A stretch of DNA of 64,000 nt from Cellvibrio sp. KY-YJ-3 (lineage in GTDB: Bacteria > Pseudomonadota > Gammaproteobacteria > Pseudomonadales > Cellvibrionaceae): contig NZ_CP031727.1 in assembly GCF_008806955.1 (NCBI RefSeq), positions 2,494,001 to 2,558,000 of the forward strand, written 5' to 3'. Under the pieces are notes generated by a model. It was not told where the DNA came from. It was given only the letters and a program-made list of their open reading frames with translations, and made no database searches. A program made the position numbers and the translations under genes. Positions 17,466 through 25,196 of this stretch are shown piece by piece. Numbering within the stretch: the first letter of the stretch is position 1; the number at the start of each line of letters is the position of its first letter.

Positions 17466-18278
17466 CTAATCAGTGCTGATGCGCACTAAGAACATTTTGG
17501 GCCAGAGTTTGCCGGTAATCCAAAACGCCTGCTGTTTGTCGTCCCAGGCGATACCGTTAAGCACTTGTTCGCCATTAGTTAGCTTGAGTGATTGTTTGAG
17601 GGATTGCAGGTTAATTTCGCCCACCACCTTGCCGCTGTCAGGGGCAATTTTCAGGATACGATCCTGATACCAGATGTTGGCCCAGATAAAGCCTTGGGCA
17701 TATTCCAGTTCATTAAGCTGGTTCACCGGTTTGCCGTTATCAGTCACCTGCAGTTCCCGTGTTACCGCAAAGTCGCCGGGGTTGTGAAAAAAAAGCCGAT
17801 CGCTGCCATCGCTGCGAATCAGTTGTTTTCCATCGCTCGCCAAGCCCCAGCCTTCTCCGTCATAGCCCAGTTGCTGTTCCAGTGCAAAACTGGTTTTGTT
17901 GTATACCAGCAGTGTTTGTTCCTGCCAGGTGAGCAGATAAAGTTTGTTGTCGAGCAGGGTTAAACCCTCGGCAAAATAGTGTGGTGGCAGTGCGAGTTTA
18001 CGGGTGAAAGGCGCTGAAATTTTTGCCCAAGTGGTTGCCGGTTCTGCAATGGGGTAGGTGACCAACAGGGATTTGCCATAGAGGCCACTGCTTTCATAAA
18101 AGTGATCACCATCCACCAACAAGCCTTGGGTAAATAAGCTGGGCTTGTGGCTGCGCTCCCCAATCAATTCAAATTCAAGGGCAGGTGCTGCGTGGGCCAG
18201 CGGGGCACTTGTGGCAAGAAGGGTAGTCGCTATGGTCAGCAGGCTGGTGCACAATAGCGCGCAGAAAAATGATTTCAC
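17466..18278 (-). CDS. Glutaminyl-peptide cyclotransferase (glutamine cyclotransferase family)
   Basis: A 270-residue exported enzyme that should convert N-terminal glutamine of peptides or proteins to pyroglutamate, releasing ammonia. A signal peptide with cleavage near AHAA (about residue 31) is followed by a five-bladed beta-propeller of the plant/bacterial glutaminyl cyclase type. Family signatures are all present: LFTQGL, ESSGLYG, YFAEGLTLL, YDGEGWGLASDG, LNELEY with ANIWYQD, VLNGIAWDD and TGKLWP. It starts at a GTG. The location is the periplasm. The gene stands alone between terminators and is the first of a leftward run of envelope-protein genes, whose products may include substrates; that link is speculative. 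Confidence 0.9.
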   Translation of the reverse strand: MKSFFCALLCTSLLTIATTLLATSAPLAHAAPALEFELIGERSHKPSLFTQGLLVDGDHFYESSGLYGKSLLVTYPIAEPATTWAKISAPFTRKLALPPHYFAEGLTLLDNKLYLLTWQEQTLLVYNKTSFALEQQLGYDGEGWGLASDGKQLIRSDGSDRLFFHNPGDFAVTRELQVTDNGKPVNQLNELEYAQGFIWANIWYQDRILKIAPDSGKVVGEINLQSLKQSLKLTNGEQVLNGIAWDDKQQAFWITGKLWPKMFLVRISTD

Positions 18279-18337
18279 TCGGGTGTCCCGCTCGGTTTAT
18301 TAGTTAGTCAAAAGTTTGTTTAAAAAGGGTTTCAATC

Positions 18338-18997
18338 ATGAAGCGTTTGCGTTCGTTTGTCAGCATCACCCTTATTGGTGGTTTTATGGTGATTCTGCCG
18401 ATTGCCATTTTTATTTGGCTGGTGGAGTGGCTGCTTGGAATTGTGCGCGAGATCATCAAACCCTTGAGCCATTGGCTTGTAGAGCAGACGGCTTTTACCA
18501 ATTATGTGGCCGATGGTTTGGGCGTTTTATTGCTATTGAGCGGTTGTTTTTTGATTGGGTTGTTTATCAAAACCAACGTGGGTGGTTGGGTGCATGACTT
18601 GATTGATGAGTGGTTGACACGTCTGGCGCCGGGTTACAAAACCATTCGTGAAGTGGTGTCTCAGTTGCTGGGTGGGGAGGGAAATACCTCGCTGCTCAAA
18701 GGTGAGGTATGCCGCGCCTACATTATGGGGCGTGCGGCGGGGGTGTCGGTTACTGCGATTGTGACTGCCAAACATGCCAATGGCGACCTCACGGTTTACG
18801 CACCTACCGCGCCTATCCCCACATCGGGGTTTGTGTATCACCTCTCTGCTGAATGTGTAGATTTCTTGCCTCACGTGAGTGTGGAAGAGGCGATGCGCAC
18901 AGTCATTGCCTGCGGTAGCGGCTCGCAGGTTATTTCAGAAATACCGGAAGGCACCGCAAAACTGGAATACTCAAAAAATGATAAAGGTCAAAAATAA
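18338..18997 (+). CDS. DUF502 family inner-membrane protein
   Basis: A 219-residue membrane protein of the DUF502 family, widespread in proteobacteria, with no established biochemical role. Two hydrophobic helices are visible, at about 9-36 (ITLIGGFMVILPIAIFIWLV) and 59-80 (GLGVLLLLSGCFLIGLFI). They are followed by a soluble domain of about 130 residues with conserved family pieces: PGYKTIREVVSQLLG, TAPIPTSGFVYHL and VSVEEAMRTVIACGSG. The start ATG follows an AAGGG box nine bases upstream. It is divergent from the glutaminyl cyclase gene (59-bp gap) and convergent with the ComFB-like gene across a palindromic repeat. Confidence 0.85.
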   Translation: MKRLRSFVSITLIGGFMVILPIAIFIWLVEWLLGIVREIIKPLSHWLVEQTAFTNYVADGLGVLLLLSGCFLIGLFIKTNVGGWVHDLIDEWLTRLAPGYKTIREVVSQLLGGEGNTSLLKGEVCRAYIMGRAAGVSVTAIVTAKHANGDLTVYAPTAPIPTSGFVYHLSAECVDFLPHVSVEEAMRTVIACGSGSQVISEIPEGTAKLEYSKNDKGQK

Positions 18998-19021
18998 GAC
19001 CTAATACTGGCGAGGCCGCCT

Positions 19022-19107
19022 GTAGGTTGGAAAAGCGCAGCGCCTTCCGACACACAAAAATCTACTTTCATATTTGTGTCGGAAGGCGCTGCGCTTTTCC
19101 AACCTAC
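19022..19107. repeat. Palindromic MITE/REP-like repeat with 33-bp perfect arms
   Basis: Bases 19022-19054 and 19075-19107 are exact reverse complements (33 bp each) around a 20-base loop. The arm begins GTAGGTTGGAAAAGCGCAGC and ends in CCTTCCGACACA. Dispersed repeats with GTAGGTTGG-type ends occur in many bacterial genomes. Placed between two convergent genes, it could also stop both transcripts. No second copy was noticed in this window. Confidence 0.85.
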
Positions 19108-19129
19108 GTAATCATATTGGCGATTGCGA

Positions 19130-19570
19130 TCATGTCTTTTTCTTTGGTGTTTTAGGTTTGGTTGGTACTTTAGCGGGCTTAGTCGGTTTTTCGGTTTTAG
19201 TGGCAGCAGCTTTTTGGGGTTTATCACCACGGGTAGATATCAACGAAACCTCTACCGAAGGCAGTTTAATCTCTTCGCCGCGCTCGCGGCTTTCCACATA
19301 ATGCAAAGCGTCGGTCACGGCCTGCGATACTTTATTGGCAATTTCCACCATGTCCTGCGGCGACATAAAAAAGGTCATGTCCACATCGTGACGAATGTAG
19401 CGCGGCGGCAAACGGTTGAGCGCTACGCAGGCGACATCGGCCAGAAAATCCCGGTCACCCTGTTGCACCCGCTCGCTCTGGTCGTGCACTTCCTGCACCA
19501 CCAAACGCTCATAGTAGTTATGCAGAAAATCCACTTCATCAGCCAAAATATAGGGGCGGTTGGTCAGCAT
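19130..19570 (-). CDS. ComFB-like protein with lysine/proline-rich tail
   Basis: A 146-residue protein. The first 100 residues match the late-competence ComFB family: an opening helix (EVDFLHNYYERLVVQEV), then the hallmark DVACVALNRLPPRYIRH (about 46-62) and DMTFFMS. ComFB-family proteins of cyanobacteria have been described as c-di-GMP binding; whether this one binds the nucleotide cannot be told from sequence. The C-terminal 35 residues are a basic K/P/T-rich tail (KPTKPAKVPTKPKTPKKKT) typical of nucleic-acid contacts. The ATG follows AGAGAGGT. It is leftward, 89 bases downstream of mnmC, and is probably co-transcribed or independently promoted. Confidence 0.78.
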   Translation of the reverse strand: MLTNRPYILADEVDFLHNYYERLVVQEVHDQSERVQQGDRDFLADVACVALNRLPPRYIRHDVDMTFFMSPQDMVEIANKVSQAVTDALHYVESRERGEEIKLPSVEVSLISTRGDKPQKAAATKTEKPTKPAKVPTKPKTPKKKT

Positions 19571-19659
19571 GGTTTTACCTCTCTGAATGTAATGTTAGAG
19601 AGTATAGACAGGGATTCGGTTGGCGCTCGTTCCCCCTCAGTTCTTTCTTTGGCAGTTCT

Positions 19660-21747
19660 TCAGCGATTTTTAATCAAGTCACGAATCAAAAACCGCGCGG
19701 GGTTGAGCGCGTTAGCTAACTCCCGTGGCAGGGGCAGCACTTCATTATTGATCTGTGCGGCAAGTAATTCGGCGCACAGTGGTGTGTAAGCCAAACCGCG
19801 TGAGCCGTGGCCGATATTGATAAATAAACTTTGGTGATAACAACCCGGCAAATGCACCGGTGCGCGGGCATTTTTGCGTAGCGGTGCAAACCGCTCTCTC
19901 ATTGCTTGGTCGTCGGCAACCGGGCCGACTAGCGGTAAATAGTCCGGCACTGTACAGCGAAAGGCGACGCGGCCTTGCAATTCGTCCAGCGTCAGGTCCT
20001 GCCAGTCATCACACACATCTGCCAAAGGCACACGCAAATTATCCAGATTGGTTTGATGATCTACCGCACGCGGCACGCGTTCATCGTCATTCAAATTAAA
20101 CGTCGCGCCAGTGCAGTGCATGCCCTGTTCTGCCGGGGCGATATAACCCTCGCTACAAATCACGGTTTTTAACGCTTGGCTTTTTTTGCCCTGTGGCAAA
20201 TAAGTTACTTGCCCGCGAATGGCTTTAAGCGGCAGGGCGCTGGTGTAGGAAAATTGTTTTGCATCGCGCGCGTTGGCGATAACGGCAACTGGCGCCTGAG
20301 CGATAAGTTCACCCTGTGCATCGCGTGCCTGCCACAAGTTCTCACCGCGCGTGAGATCCATCGCCTCCGACTGATTAAGGATGCGAATCGCCGGGTGATC
20401 CACCAAACTCTCACACAAGCGGCGTGGGTTAATCCAACCAGCCTGCGGAAAATATAAGCCTGCATGTTGCAGTGGCACACCCGCAATCACACTGGCTTGT
20501 TCTGCGCCAACAAACTCAGCCAATGGACTTGCTTGCGCAAATCGCTCGCGCAGTTGGTGCTGCAATTGTTGCTCAGCTTCACTGTGCGCTAATTGCAAGA
20601 CTCCACACTGCGCGCCGATTTGTGTCCAGCGCGGTTGATAAAACCCCAGCGCAAATTGCAGCGCACTCAAGTTAAATTCTGCCTGCGTTTCTTGCTTGTG
20701 CGACAGCTTGGCGTACAGCACACCTTGCGGATTGCCCGACGCCTCCTGTGCGAGTTGTGCATGACGTTCGATAAGCGCCACCTGCCAGCCGCGCTCTGCC
20801 AAGGCGCGCGCGCTGGTGCAACCGGCCAAACCGCCGCCAATAATCAGCGCGGTTTTTGGCGAAGGTGTTTGTTCTTCGGTGATAGCCTCGGGGATAGTTT
20901 TGGAGATGCTTTCGGTGAGAGTCTCGACGATAGTCCAGGGCACGGGGAATGGCGAATAACTGCGTGCCAAGGCCAAGTCAGATACCGGCAGCACAAATGG
21001 CTCGTGTTGTATCGCCTTAACCATTTCGCGTTTGCGCCCAAAACCGGGCACTTTTTGAATGGAAAATCCGGCGAGTTTTAGCCCTTGTTTCACAATGCCT
21101 GCCGCACTAAACGTGGCGGCGGTAGTGCCGGGTTTACTCAATTGCCCTATGGCGGTAAATAATCCATCGCTCCACATTTGCGGATTTTTGGAGGGCGCAA
21201 AACCATCCAGAAACCAGGCATCTATTTTTGCGCAGCGATTGGCAAACAATGGGTGGCTGGTGGCGAGTAACTGCTGAAAACCCACGGCGGCATCGTTAAT
21301 GATCAGTGAGAGGGTGATACGACCGTCCATAAAACGCAGGCGATGTATACCTGTGCCAACAAATACCGGATAGGCCGCGAGTAGTTGCGTGGATAATTCC
21401 GTCAGTTCTGGCCACAAACTTAGCGCGCGCTGCAAATCGGGTTTGGCTAGGGGGAACTTTTCCACCGTCACAAAATGCAATTGCGCCGTGGTGGGCGCAG
21501 TTTGCAACCACAATTCCCATGCGGCTAAAAAATTTAATCCGGAACCAAAACCGGTTTCAGCGATGGTGAAGTGATCGCCTGCCGTTAATTGCTGCCAGCG
21601 CGCAGTCAGTTGATTGTGGTGCAGAAAAACATGGCGGGTTTCTTCCAAGCCGTTAGCGCGGGAGAAATACACATCGCCAAACGCGCTCGATAGCGGTTGG
21701 CCTTCTTCATCCCATTCCAGTTGGGCGTGATGAATGGTGTCGGTCAC
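19660..21747 (-). CDS. mnmC: Bifunctional tRNA mnm5s2U34 biosynthesis protein MnmC
   Basis: A 695-residue fusion enzyme that finishes 5-methylaminomethyl-2-thiouridine at the tRNA wobble position. Residues 1 to about 250 are the SAM-dependent methyltransferase domain (motif I AETGFGSGLNFL at 63-74; DGFAPSKNPQMW later), which methylates nm5U. From about 300 the FAD-dependent oxidoreductase domain starts with IIGGGLAGCTSARALAERG and removes the carboxymethyl group of cmnm5U. A Thr/Glu/Ser-rich linker (about 270-297) joins them. E. coli MnmC is 668 residues. The start is a GTG overlapping the stop of the flavodoxin gene by four bases (GTGA). MnmA, which adds the 2-thio group to the same base, is encoded at the far end of this window. 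Confidence 0.96.
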   Translation of the reverse strand: MTDTIHHAQLEWDEEGQPLSSAFGDVYFSRANGLEETRHVFLHHNQLTARWQQLTAGDHFTIAETGFGSGLNFLAAWELWLQTAPTTAQLHFVTVEKFPLAKPDLQRALSLWPELTELSTQLLAAYPVFVGTGIHRLRFMDGRITLSLIINDAAVGFQQLLATSHPLFANRCAKIDAWFLDGFAPSKNPQMWSDGLFTAIGQLSKPGTTAATFSAAGIVKQGLKLAGFSIQKVPGFGRKREMVKAIQHEPFVLPVSDLALARSYSPFPVPWTIVETLTESISKTIPEAITEEQTPSPKTALIIGGGLAGCTSARALAERGWQVALIERHAQLAQEASGNPQGVLYAKLSHKQETQAEFNLSALQFALGFYQPRWTQIGAQCGVLQLAHSEAEQQLQHQLRERFAQASPLAEFVGAEQASVIAGVPLQHAGLYFPQAGWINPRRLCESLVDHPAIRILNQSEAMDLTRGENLWQARDAQGELIAQAPVAVIANARDAKQFSYTSALPLKAIRGQVTYLPQGKKSQALKTVICSEGYIAPAEQGMHCTGATFNLNDDERVPRAVDHQTNLDNLRVPLADVCDDWQDLTLDELQGRVAFRCTVPDYLPLVGPVADDQAMRERFAPLRKNARAPVHLPGCYHQSLFINIGHGSRGLAYTPLCAELLAAQINNEVLPLPRELANALNPARFLIRDLIKNR

Positions 21748-22280
21748 AGGCCGAACTCGCGCAACACTTGTTCACACCACTGTTGGATGCGCTGTTCGCT
21801 CAAGTTAAATTCGTTTTCTTCATCCAATGCTAAACCGACAAAATATTCACCGTCGGGTGTAAGCGCTTTGGAACCTTCAAATTCATAACCAGCGCGCGGC
21901 CAATAGCCGCAGGGCGTTGCACCGCGATGTACCAGCTTGCTGTGCAAATAACCCATGGCGTCCAAAAACCATTCGGGGTAGCCGACTTGATCGCCCAAGC
22001 CATAAATGGCGATTTTTTTGCCGCTGAAATCCAGCTCGTCCAACTCGTCCCAAATTTCTTCCCAGTGCTCCTGTAGTTCGCCGTAGTCCCAGGTGGGAAT
22101 ACCAAAAATCAGGTAATTGTAAAACTGGGTTTGAACAATGGGGGTGTCGGCGATATTAAAAAAATCCACGCATTCTTCGCCCTGCATCTGGTGAAGCGCT
22201 TTGCGGATTTTTTCGCCCGCCATTTCGGTGTAGCAGGTGGAGCTGCCATAAAACAGGCCGATGGTGTTGGTATCGCTCAT
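21744..22280 (-). CDS. fldB: Flavodoxin (FldB-like)
   Basis: A 178-residue long-chain flavodoxin that carries electrons via bound FMN in the cytoplasm. The FMN phosphate loop is GLFYGSSTCYTE (about 8-19). The two isoalloxazine-contact loops are GIPTWDYGELQEHW (about 60-73) and GLGDQVGYPEWF (about 95-106). The acidic surface and the C-terminal helix (QQWCEQVLREFGL) fit flavodoxin; GLFYGSSTCYTE and the overall layout are closest to E. coli FldB. The frame runs 11 codons further upstream, but the ATG at 22280 gives the normal family N-terminus. It overlaps the mnmC start by four bases and lies 46 bases downstream of the mioC-like gene, forming a flavoprotein cluster. Confidence 0.92.
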   Translation of the reverse strand: MSDTNTIGLFYGSSTCYTEMAGEKIRKALHQMQGEECVDFFNIADTPIVQTQFYNYLIFGIPTWDYGELQEHWEEIWDELDELDFSGKKIAIYGLGDQVGYPEWFLDAMGYLHSKLVHRGATPCGYWPRAGYEFEGSKALTPDGEYFVGLALDEENEFNLSEQRIQQWCEQVLREFGL

Positions 22281-22326
22281 AACACGGTCTTTAATAAAGA
22301 GGGTTTTAATCAAAAACTGAAAGTTG

Positions 22327-22773
22327 TTAAATCAGTGTGGCCCAATGTTTTACCCAGGTGCGGGCTTCGGTCGCTGCGTCATCGCCACTGCTGGCATCCA
22401 ATACCAGTGGCTCACCAATAGGCTGCGCGCCTAAATCTTCAAACGCGGCCGCGAGCATTACACCGGCTTCATTAAAGGTGGTGTAACTGCTATCCCCCAG
22501 GTTGATAACACCAAAACGGCGACCGCTAATACGCGGGTAATCGCGGGTCAGATGCAAATACAGTGGTTGGATATTGTCGGGCAGTTCCCCGGAGCCGGTA
22601 TTGGAGTGGCACAGCAGGATAATTTCGTTTGCGTCGCGCGCTAAATCCTCGGCGCGCGCATAGGTATTGAGTGTGACCTCGTGGCCGAGTGAACGCAGCT
22701 CCTCGCCCACCAGTTCAGCCACTTCTTCGGCGCCGCCATACACACTGCCAATAAAAATCTGGATCTTGCTCAT
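22327..22773 (-). CDS. mioC: Short flavodoxin, MioC family
   Basis: A 148-residue FMN-binding protein of the MioC type. The phosphate-binding loop reads IGSVYGGAEEVAE (about 8-20) and the second and third flavin loops are CHSNTGSGELPDN and INLGDSSYTTFNEAG. MioC of E. coli is 147 residues and has been linked to biotin synthase activity as an electron carrier; the role here is inferred from family. A good Shine-Dalgarno (GAGGAAT) precedes the ATG. It is in the same orientation as the next gene, fldB, 46 bases away, and 91 bases downstream of trmL. Confidence 0.88.
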   Translation of the reverse strand: MSKIQIFIGSVYGGAEEVAELVGEELRSLGHEVTLNTYARAEDLARDANEIILLCHSNTGSGELPDNIQPLYLHLTRDYPRISGRRFGVINLGDSSYTTFNEAGVMLAAAFEDLGAQPIGEPLVLDASSGDDAATEARTWVKHWATLI

Positions 22774-22864
22774 TAATTCCTCACTATGGCTTGCCTTTTC
22801 TGGCTCGCTTTTTTTATTTCGCTCTCTTTGTTTGGCTCTTTATGCTTCAAAAAAACAACGAATT

Positions 22865-23329
22865 TTACAGCGCGCCAGCATACCCCAACTGGCGCCAGGC
22901 TTCATAAACCATTACGGCCACTGCGTTGGATAAGTTCATGCTTCTACTATTAGCTGCCATAGGGATGCGCAGGACCTGATCAGCCGGTAGTGATTCGCGA
23001 ATAGCGGCGGGTAAGCCACGGGTTTCCGGGCCGAACAATAAATAATCGCCCGATTGAAATTGCGCGTCGCTGTGGCAGCGCGTGCCTTTGGTGCTCAGGG
23101 CAAAAATCCGTGCAGGGTTTTCCTGTGCGAGAAAATCCTCCCAGCTTTTGTGAAGCCGCACATCCTGAGTTTCTGCGTAATCCATACCGGCGCGCACCAC
23201 GCTTTTTTCGTCCAACTTGAACCCTAAAGGTTCAATCAGGTGCAGTTGGCAGCCCGTATTGGCCGCCAAGCGAATGATGTTGCCGGTATTGGGGGGTATC
23301 TCTGGCTCAAATAGAACTATGTGCAGCAT
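22865..23329 (-). CDS. trmL: tRNA (cytidine/uridine-34-2'-O)-methyltransferase TrmL
   Basis: A 154-residue SPOUT-class methyltransferase that adds the 2'-O-methyl group to the wobble nucleotide of two tRNA-Leu isoacceptors using SAM. The N-terminus [18 protein letters not shown] is diagnostic. The knotted SAM-binding C-terminal part carries [11 protein letters not shown] (about 96-106), IPM and [18 protein letters not shown]. Length equals the family norm (157 in E. coli). It is the promoter-proximal gene of a leftward run and diverges from the msh operon across a 237-bp region. Together with mnmC in the same run and mnmA at the window end, it adds to a set of wobble-base modification genes. 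Confidence 0.97.
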   Translation of the reverse strand: MLHIVLFEPEIPPNTGNIIRLAANTGCQLHLIEPLGFKLDEKSVVRAGMDYAETQDVRLHKSWEDFLAQENPARIFALSTKGTRCHSDAQFQSGDYLLFGPETRGLPAAIRESLPADQVLRIPMAANSRSMNLSNAVAVMVYEAWRQLGYAGAL

Positions 23330-23447
23330 TTGGCGTTTTTTACCTTTATAGTCTATGTTCTTTGTTAAACGTTATGTTTCTGGCGCTAATTATAAACAAG
23401 AGTTATTAGCTGCCACCTCGATTTTTCGTTTTTGCATCTGTACCCGG

Positions 23448-23483
23448 TTGAATAGTGTGTTGAATAGCACTTTGAACAGTGTG
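23448..23483. repeat. Three 12-bp tandem repeats upstream of the MSHA operon
   Basis: TTGAATAGTGTG (23448), TTGAATAGCACT (23460) and TTGAACAGTGTG (23472) follow each other with an exact 12-bp period. They lie about 85-120 bases upstream of the mshI start and about 120 upstream of trmL on the other side, a position suited to regulator binding. The function is inference. Confidence 0.6.
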
Positions 23484-23511
23484 GTTTCAAAAGGATTTTT
23501 TAGCATCAGTT

Positions 23512-23537
23512 GGCTAGCGTTTTAGATAGGCTAGCGT
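23512..23537. repeat. Direct repeat GGCTAGCGT close to the mshI start
   Basis: GGCTAGCGT occurs at 23512-23520 and again at 23529-23537, 17 bases apart, ending 29 bases before the mshI start. The spacing is under two helical turns. It may be a binding site pair or part of the promoter and leader. Confidence 0.4.
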
Positions 23538-23566
23538 GATAAAAATCTGGCATCGAGAACTCCGAT

Positions 23567-24520
23567 TTGAAGTCGATTGTTGAAAAAATAAACAGGCTGT
23601 TGCCTGGCTCCAACCGCGTTAACCAAACGATTGGTGTTGAATTTTGCACCGATGGTGTCGCTTTTGCACAGATTCAACGTCATCCATCCCAGCAACCCTT
23701 GTTAATTAATTGTGAATTTATCCCTGCCGAACCCGGTCTGGAATTGGCGGAGCTGCTGCGTGCGCGGTTGTTGAAGCTTGGTGTGCAAACTGTGCCGGTC
23801 AATGTGGTGATGAGTGCGGGCAGTTATCAATTAATTTTGGGGGAAGCCCCCAAAGTGCCGGCAGATGAATTGGCCGAGGCGTTGCGCTGGCGGGTAAAAG
23901 ATTTGGTGCAGTTCCCCATCGCCGAGGCGATAGTGGATGGTTTTTTTCTGCCCGAGGATAGCGCTCGTGGCACCAGCCGTATGGCCTACGCCGTAGTGGC
24001 TCAACGTAAGGTTATTGAACAGCAAGTGGCCAACGCCAATGCGGCGGGGTTGAGTTTAAAAAATATAGATATTCCCGAGCTGGTATTGCGCAATATTGCT
24101 GAGACTTGTTGCGACACCAAACGCGGTATCGCTTTGGTAAAACTGCAGCAGGGCGGTGGTAGTTTGCATATTTTCCGCGATGGTAATTTGTATCTGTCGC
24201 GCCAGTTTTCACTCTCCTACAACGCTGGTTTGTTAGATGACTTACCGGCAGAGGCTCTTGTATTAGAGTTGCAACGCTCATTGGATTATTTTGAGCGGCA
24301 GATGCGCCAAGTGCCGCCCAGCCATATTTATCTTTGTGGTGAAAATGTCACTGCCGACAAACTCACCCCGGCGATTCAAAATGCCATGGCGGTTTCAATT
24401 CACTTGTTGGACTTGGCCAATGGTTTACAAATCGCGGATAACATTGCTGAACATAATCTCGCGCTGTGTTTACCGGCGATTGGCGCAGCCTTGCGCCAGG
24501 ATCAAGTAGGGCAGGGCTGA
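23567..24520 (+). CDS. mshI: MSHA pilus biogenesis protein MshI (PilM-like)
   Basis: A 317-residue cytoplasmic protein with the actin/FtsA-like fold of PilM. It begins its first ATPase-fold strand with IGVEFCTDGVAFAQIQR (about 22-38), and APKVPADELAEALRWRVKDL is the family segment that contacts the inner-membrane partner. As first gene of the msh operon it should anchor the inner-membrane alignment complex (PilM-N-O-P-like) to the cytoplasmic machinery. I take the TTG at 23567 as start: no ATG lies before the conserved region, and GAGAA sits about eight bases upstream. The stop is one base before the next start, so translation is probably coupled. The usual upstream neighbour mshH is absent. 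Confidence 0.85.
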   Translation: MKSIVEKINRLLPGSNRVNQTIGVEFCTDGVAFAQIQRHPSQQPLLINCEFIPAEPGLELAELLRARLLKLGVQTVPVNVVMSAGSYQLILGEAPKVPADELAEALRWRVKDLVQFPIAEAIVDGFFLPEDSARGTSRMAYAVVAQRKVIEQQVANANAAGLSLKNIDIPELVLRNIAETCCDTKRGIALVKLQQGGGSLHIFRDGNLYLSRQFSLSYNAGLLDDLPAEALVLELQRSLDYFERQMRQVPPSHIYLCGENVTADKLTPAIQNAMAVSIHLLDLANGLQIADNIAEHNLALCLPAIGAALRQDQVGQG

Positions 24521-24521
24521 T

Positions 24522-25196
24522 ATGCAACAAATCAATTTATACCTACCCGAGTTCCAACCCAATCGCGAACCCATGCGCAGCATACATATGTTGTGGGGTT
24601 TGCTTGTGTTTGTGGTTTTATTGGTACTTTTCAGCCTGTTCACGGTTAATACAAATAGTGAACGCGCGCGGGCCTTGGAAAATAATCGCCAACAACTTGA
24701 GCAGCGTAAACAGCAGTTACTGCAATTGGAACAGCAGCGTCCGTCGCAAAATCTGGCAGAGTTGGATGCCGAAATTCTTCGGCTACAAGAGGAACTGCAG
24801 CGACGCGAACAAATTTTAGGCATTATCGCCAATAAAAAATTGGGCAATAACACAGGATACTCCGGTCACTTATATGCCTTGGGTAATCAATCACTGGATA
24901 CCATCAGTTTGCAGGCTTTTTCACTGCAGCAAGGTGGTAGCTATGTAGAGTTTGCCGGGCAAACCCACGCAGCAGACCAGGTTCCTCTCTATATTCAGCG
25001 TTTGCGTACCCAGGCCGTTTTTGCGGAATCTGCCTTTGGTGTATTACAGATCAAACCTGCTCCCGGAGGTGTGTTTGATTTCTCTCTGGCTAAAGACGAT
25101 CCGCGCAATAGCGCTGTTGCGGAAAAAACAGCCGTACAAATGTTGCTGGAAGTAAATGAAAAAGCAGCGGCTTCCGCTGCGAGAGGGCAAAACTAA
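24522..25196 (+). CDS. PilN-like MSHA pilus assembly protein
   Basis: A 224-residue bitopic membrane protein. The N-terminus QQINLYLPEFQP resembles the PilN segment that inserts into PilM. It is followed by a single TM helix at about 24-44 and a periplasmic coiled coil (about 48-100, rich in Q, E, L and R). The last 110 residues should be the ferredoxin-like PilN domain. It sits between MshI (PilM-like) and the PilO-like gene and overlaps the latter by one base (TAATG), so the three make one inner-membrane subcomplex. In some msh nomenclatures it is called MshI2 or MshJ; I leave the symbol empty. Confidence 0.8.
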   Translation: MQQINLYLPEFQPNREPMRSIHMLWGLLVFVVLLVLFSLFTVNTNSERARALENNRQQLEQRKQQLLQLEQQRPSQNLAELDAEILRLQEELQRREQILGIIANKKLGNNTGYSGHLYALGNQSLDTISLQAFSLQQGGSYVEFAGQTHAADQVPLYIQRLRTQAVFAESAFGVLQIKPAPGGVFDFSLAKDDPRNSAVAEKTAVQMLLEVNEKAAASAARGQN

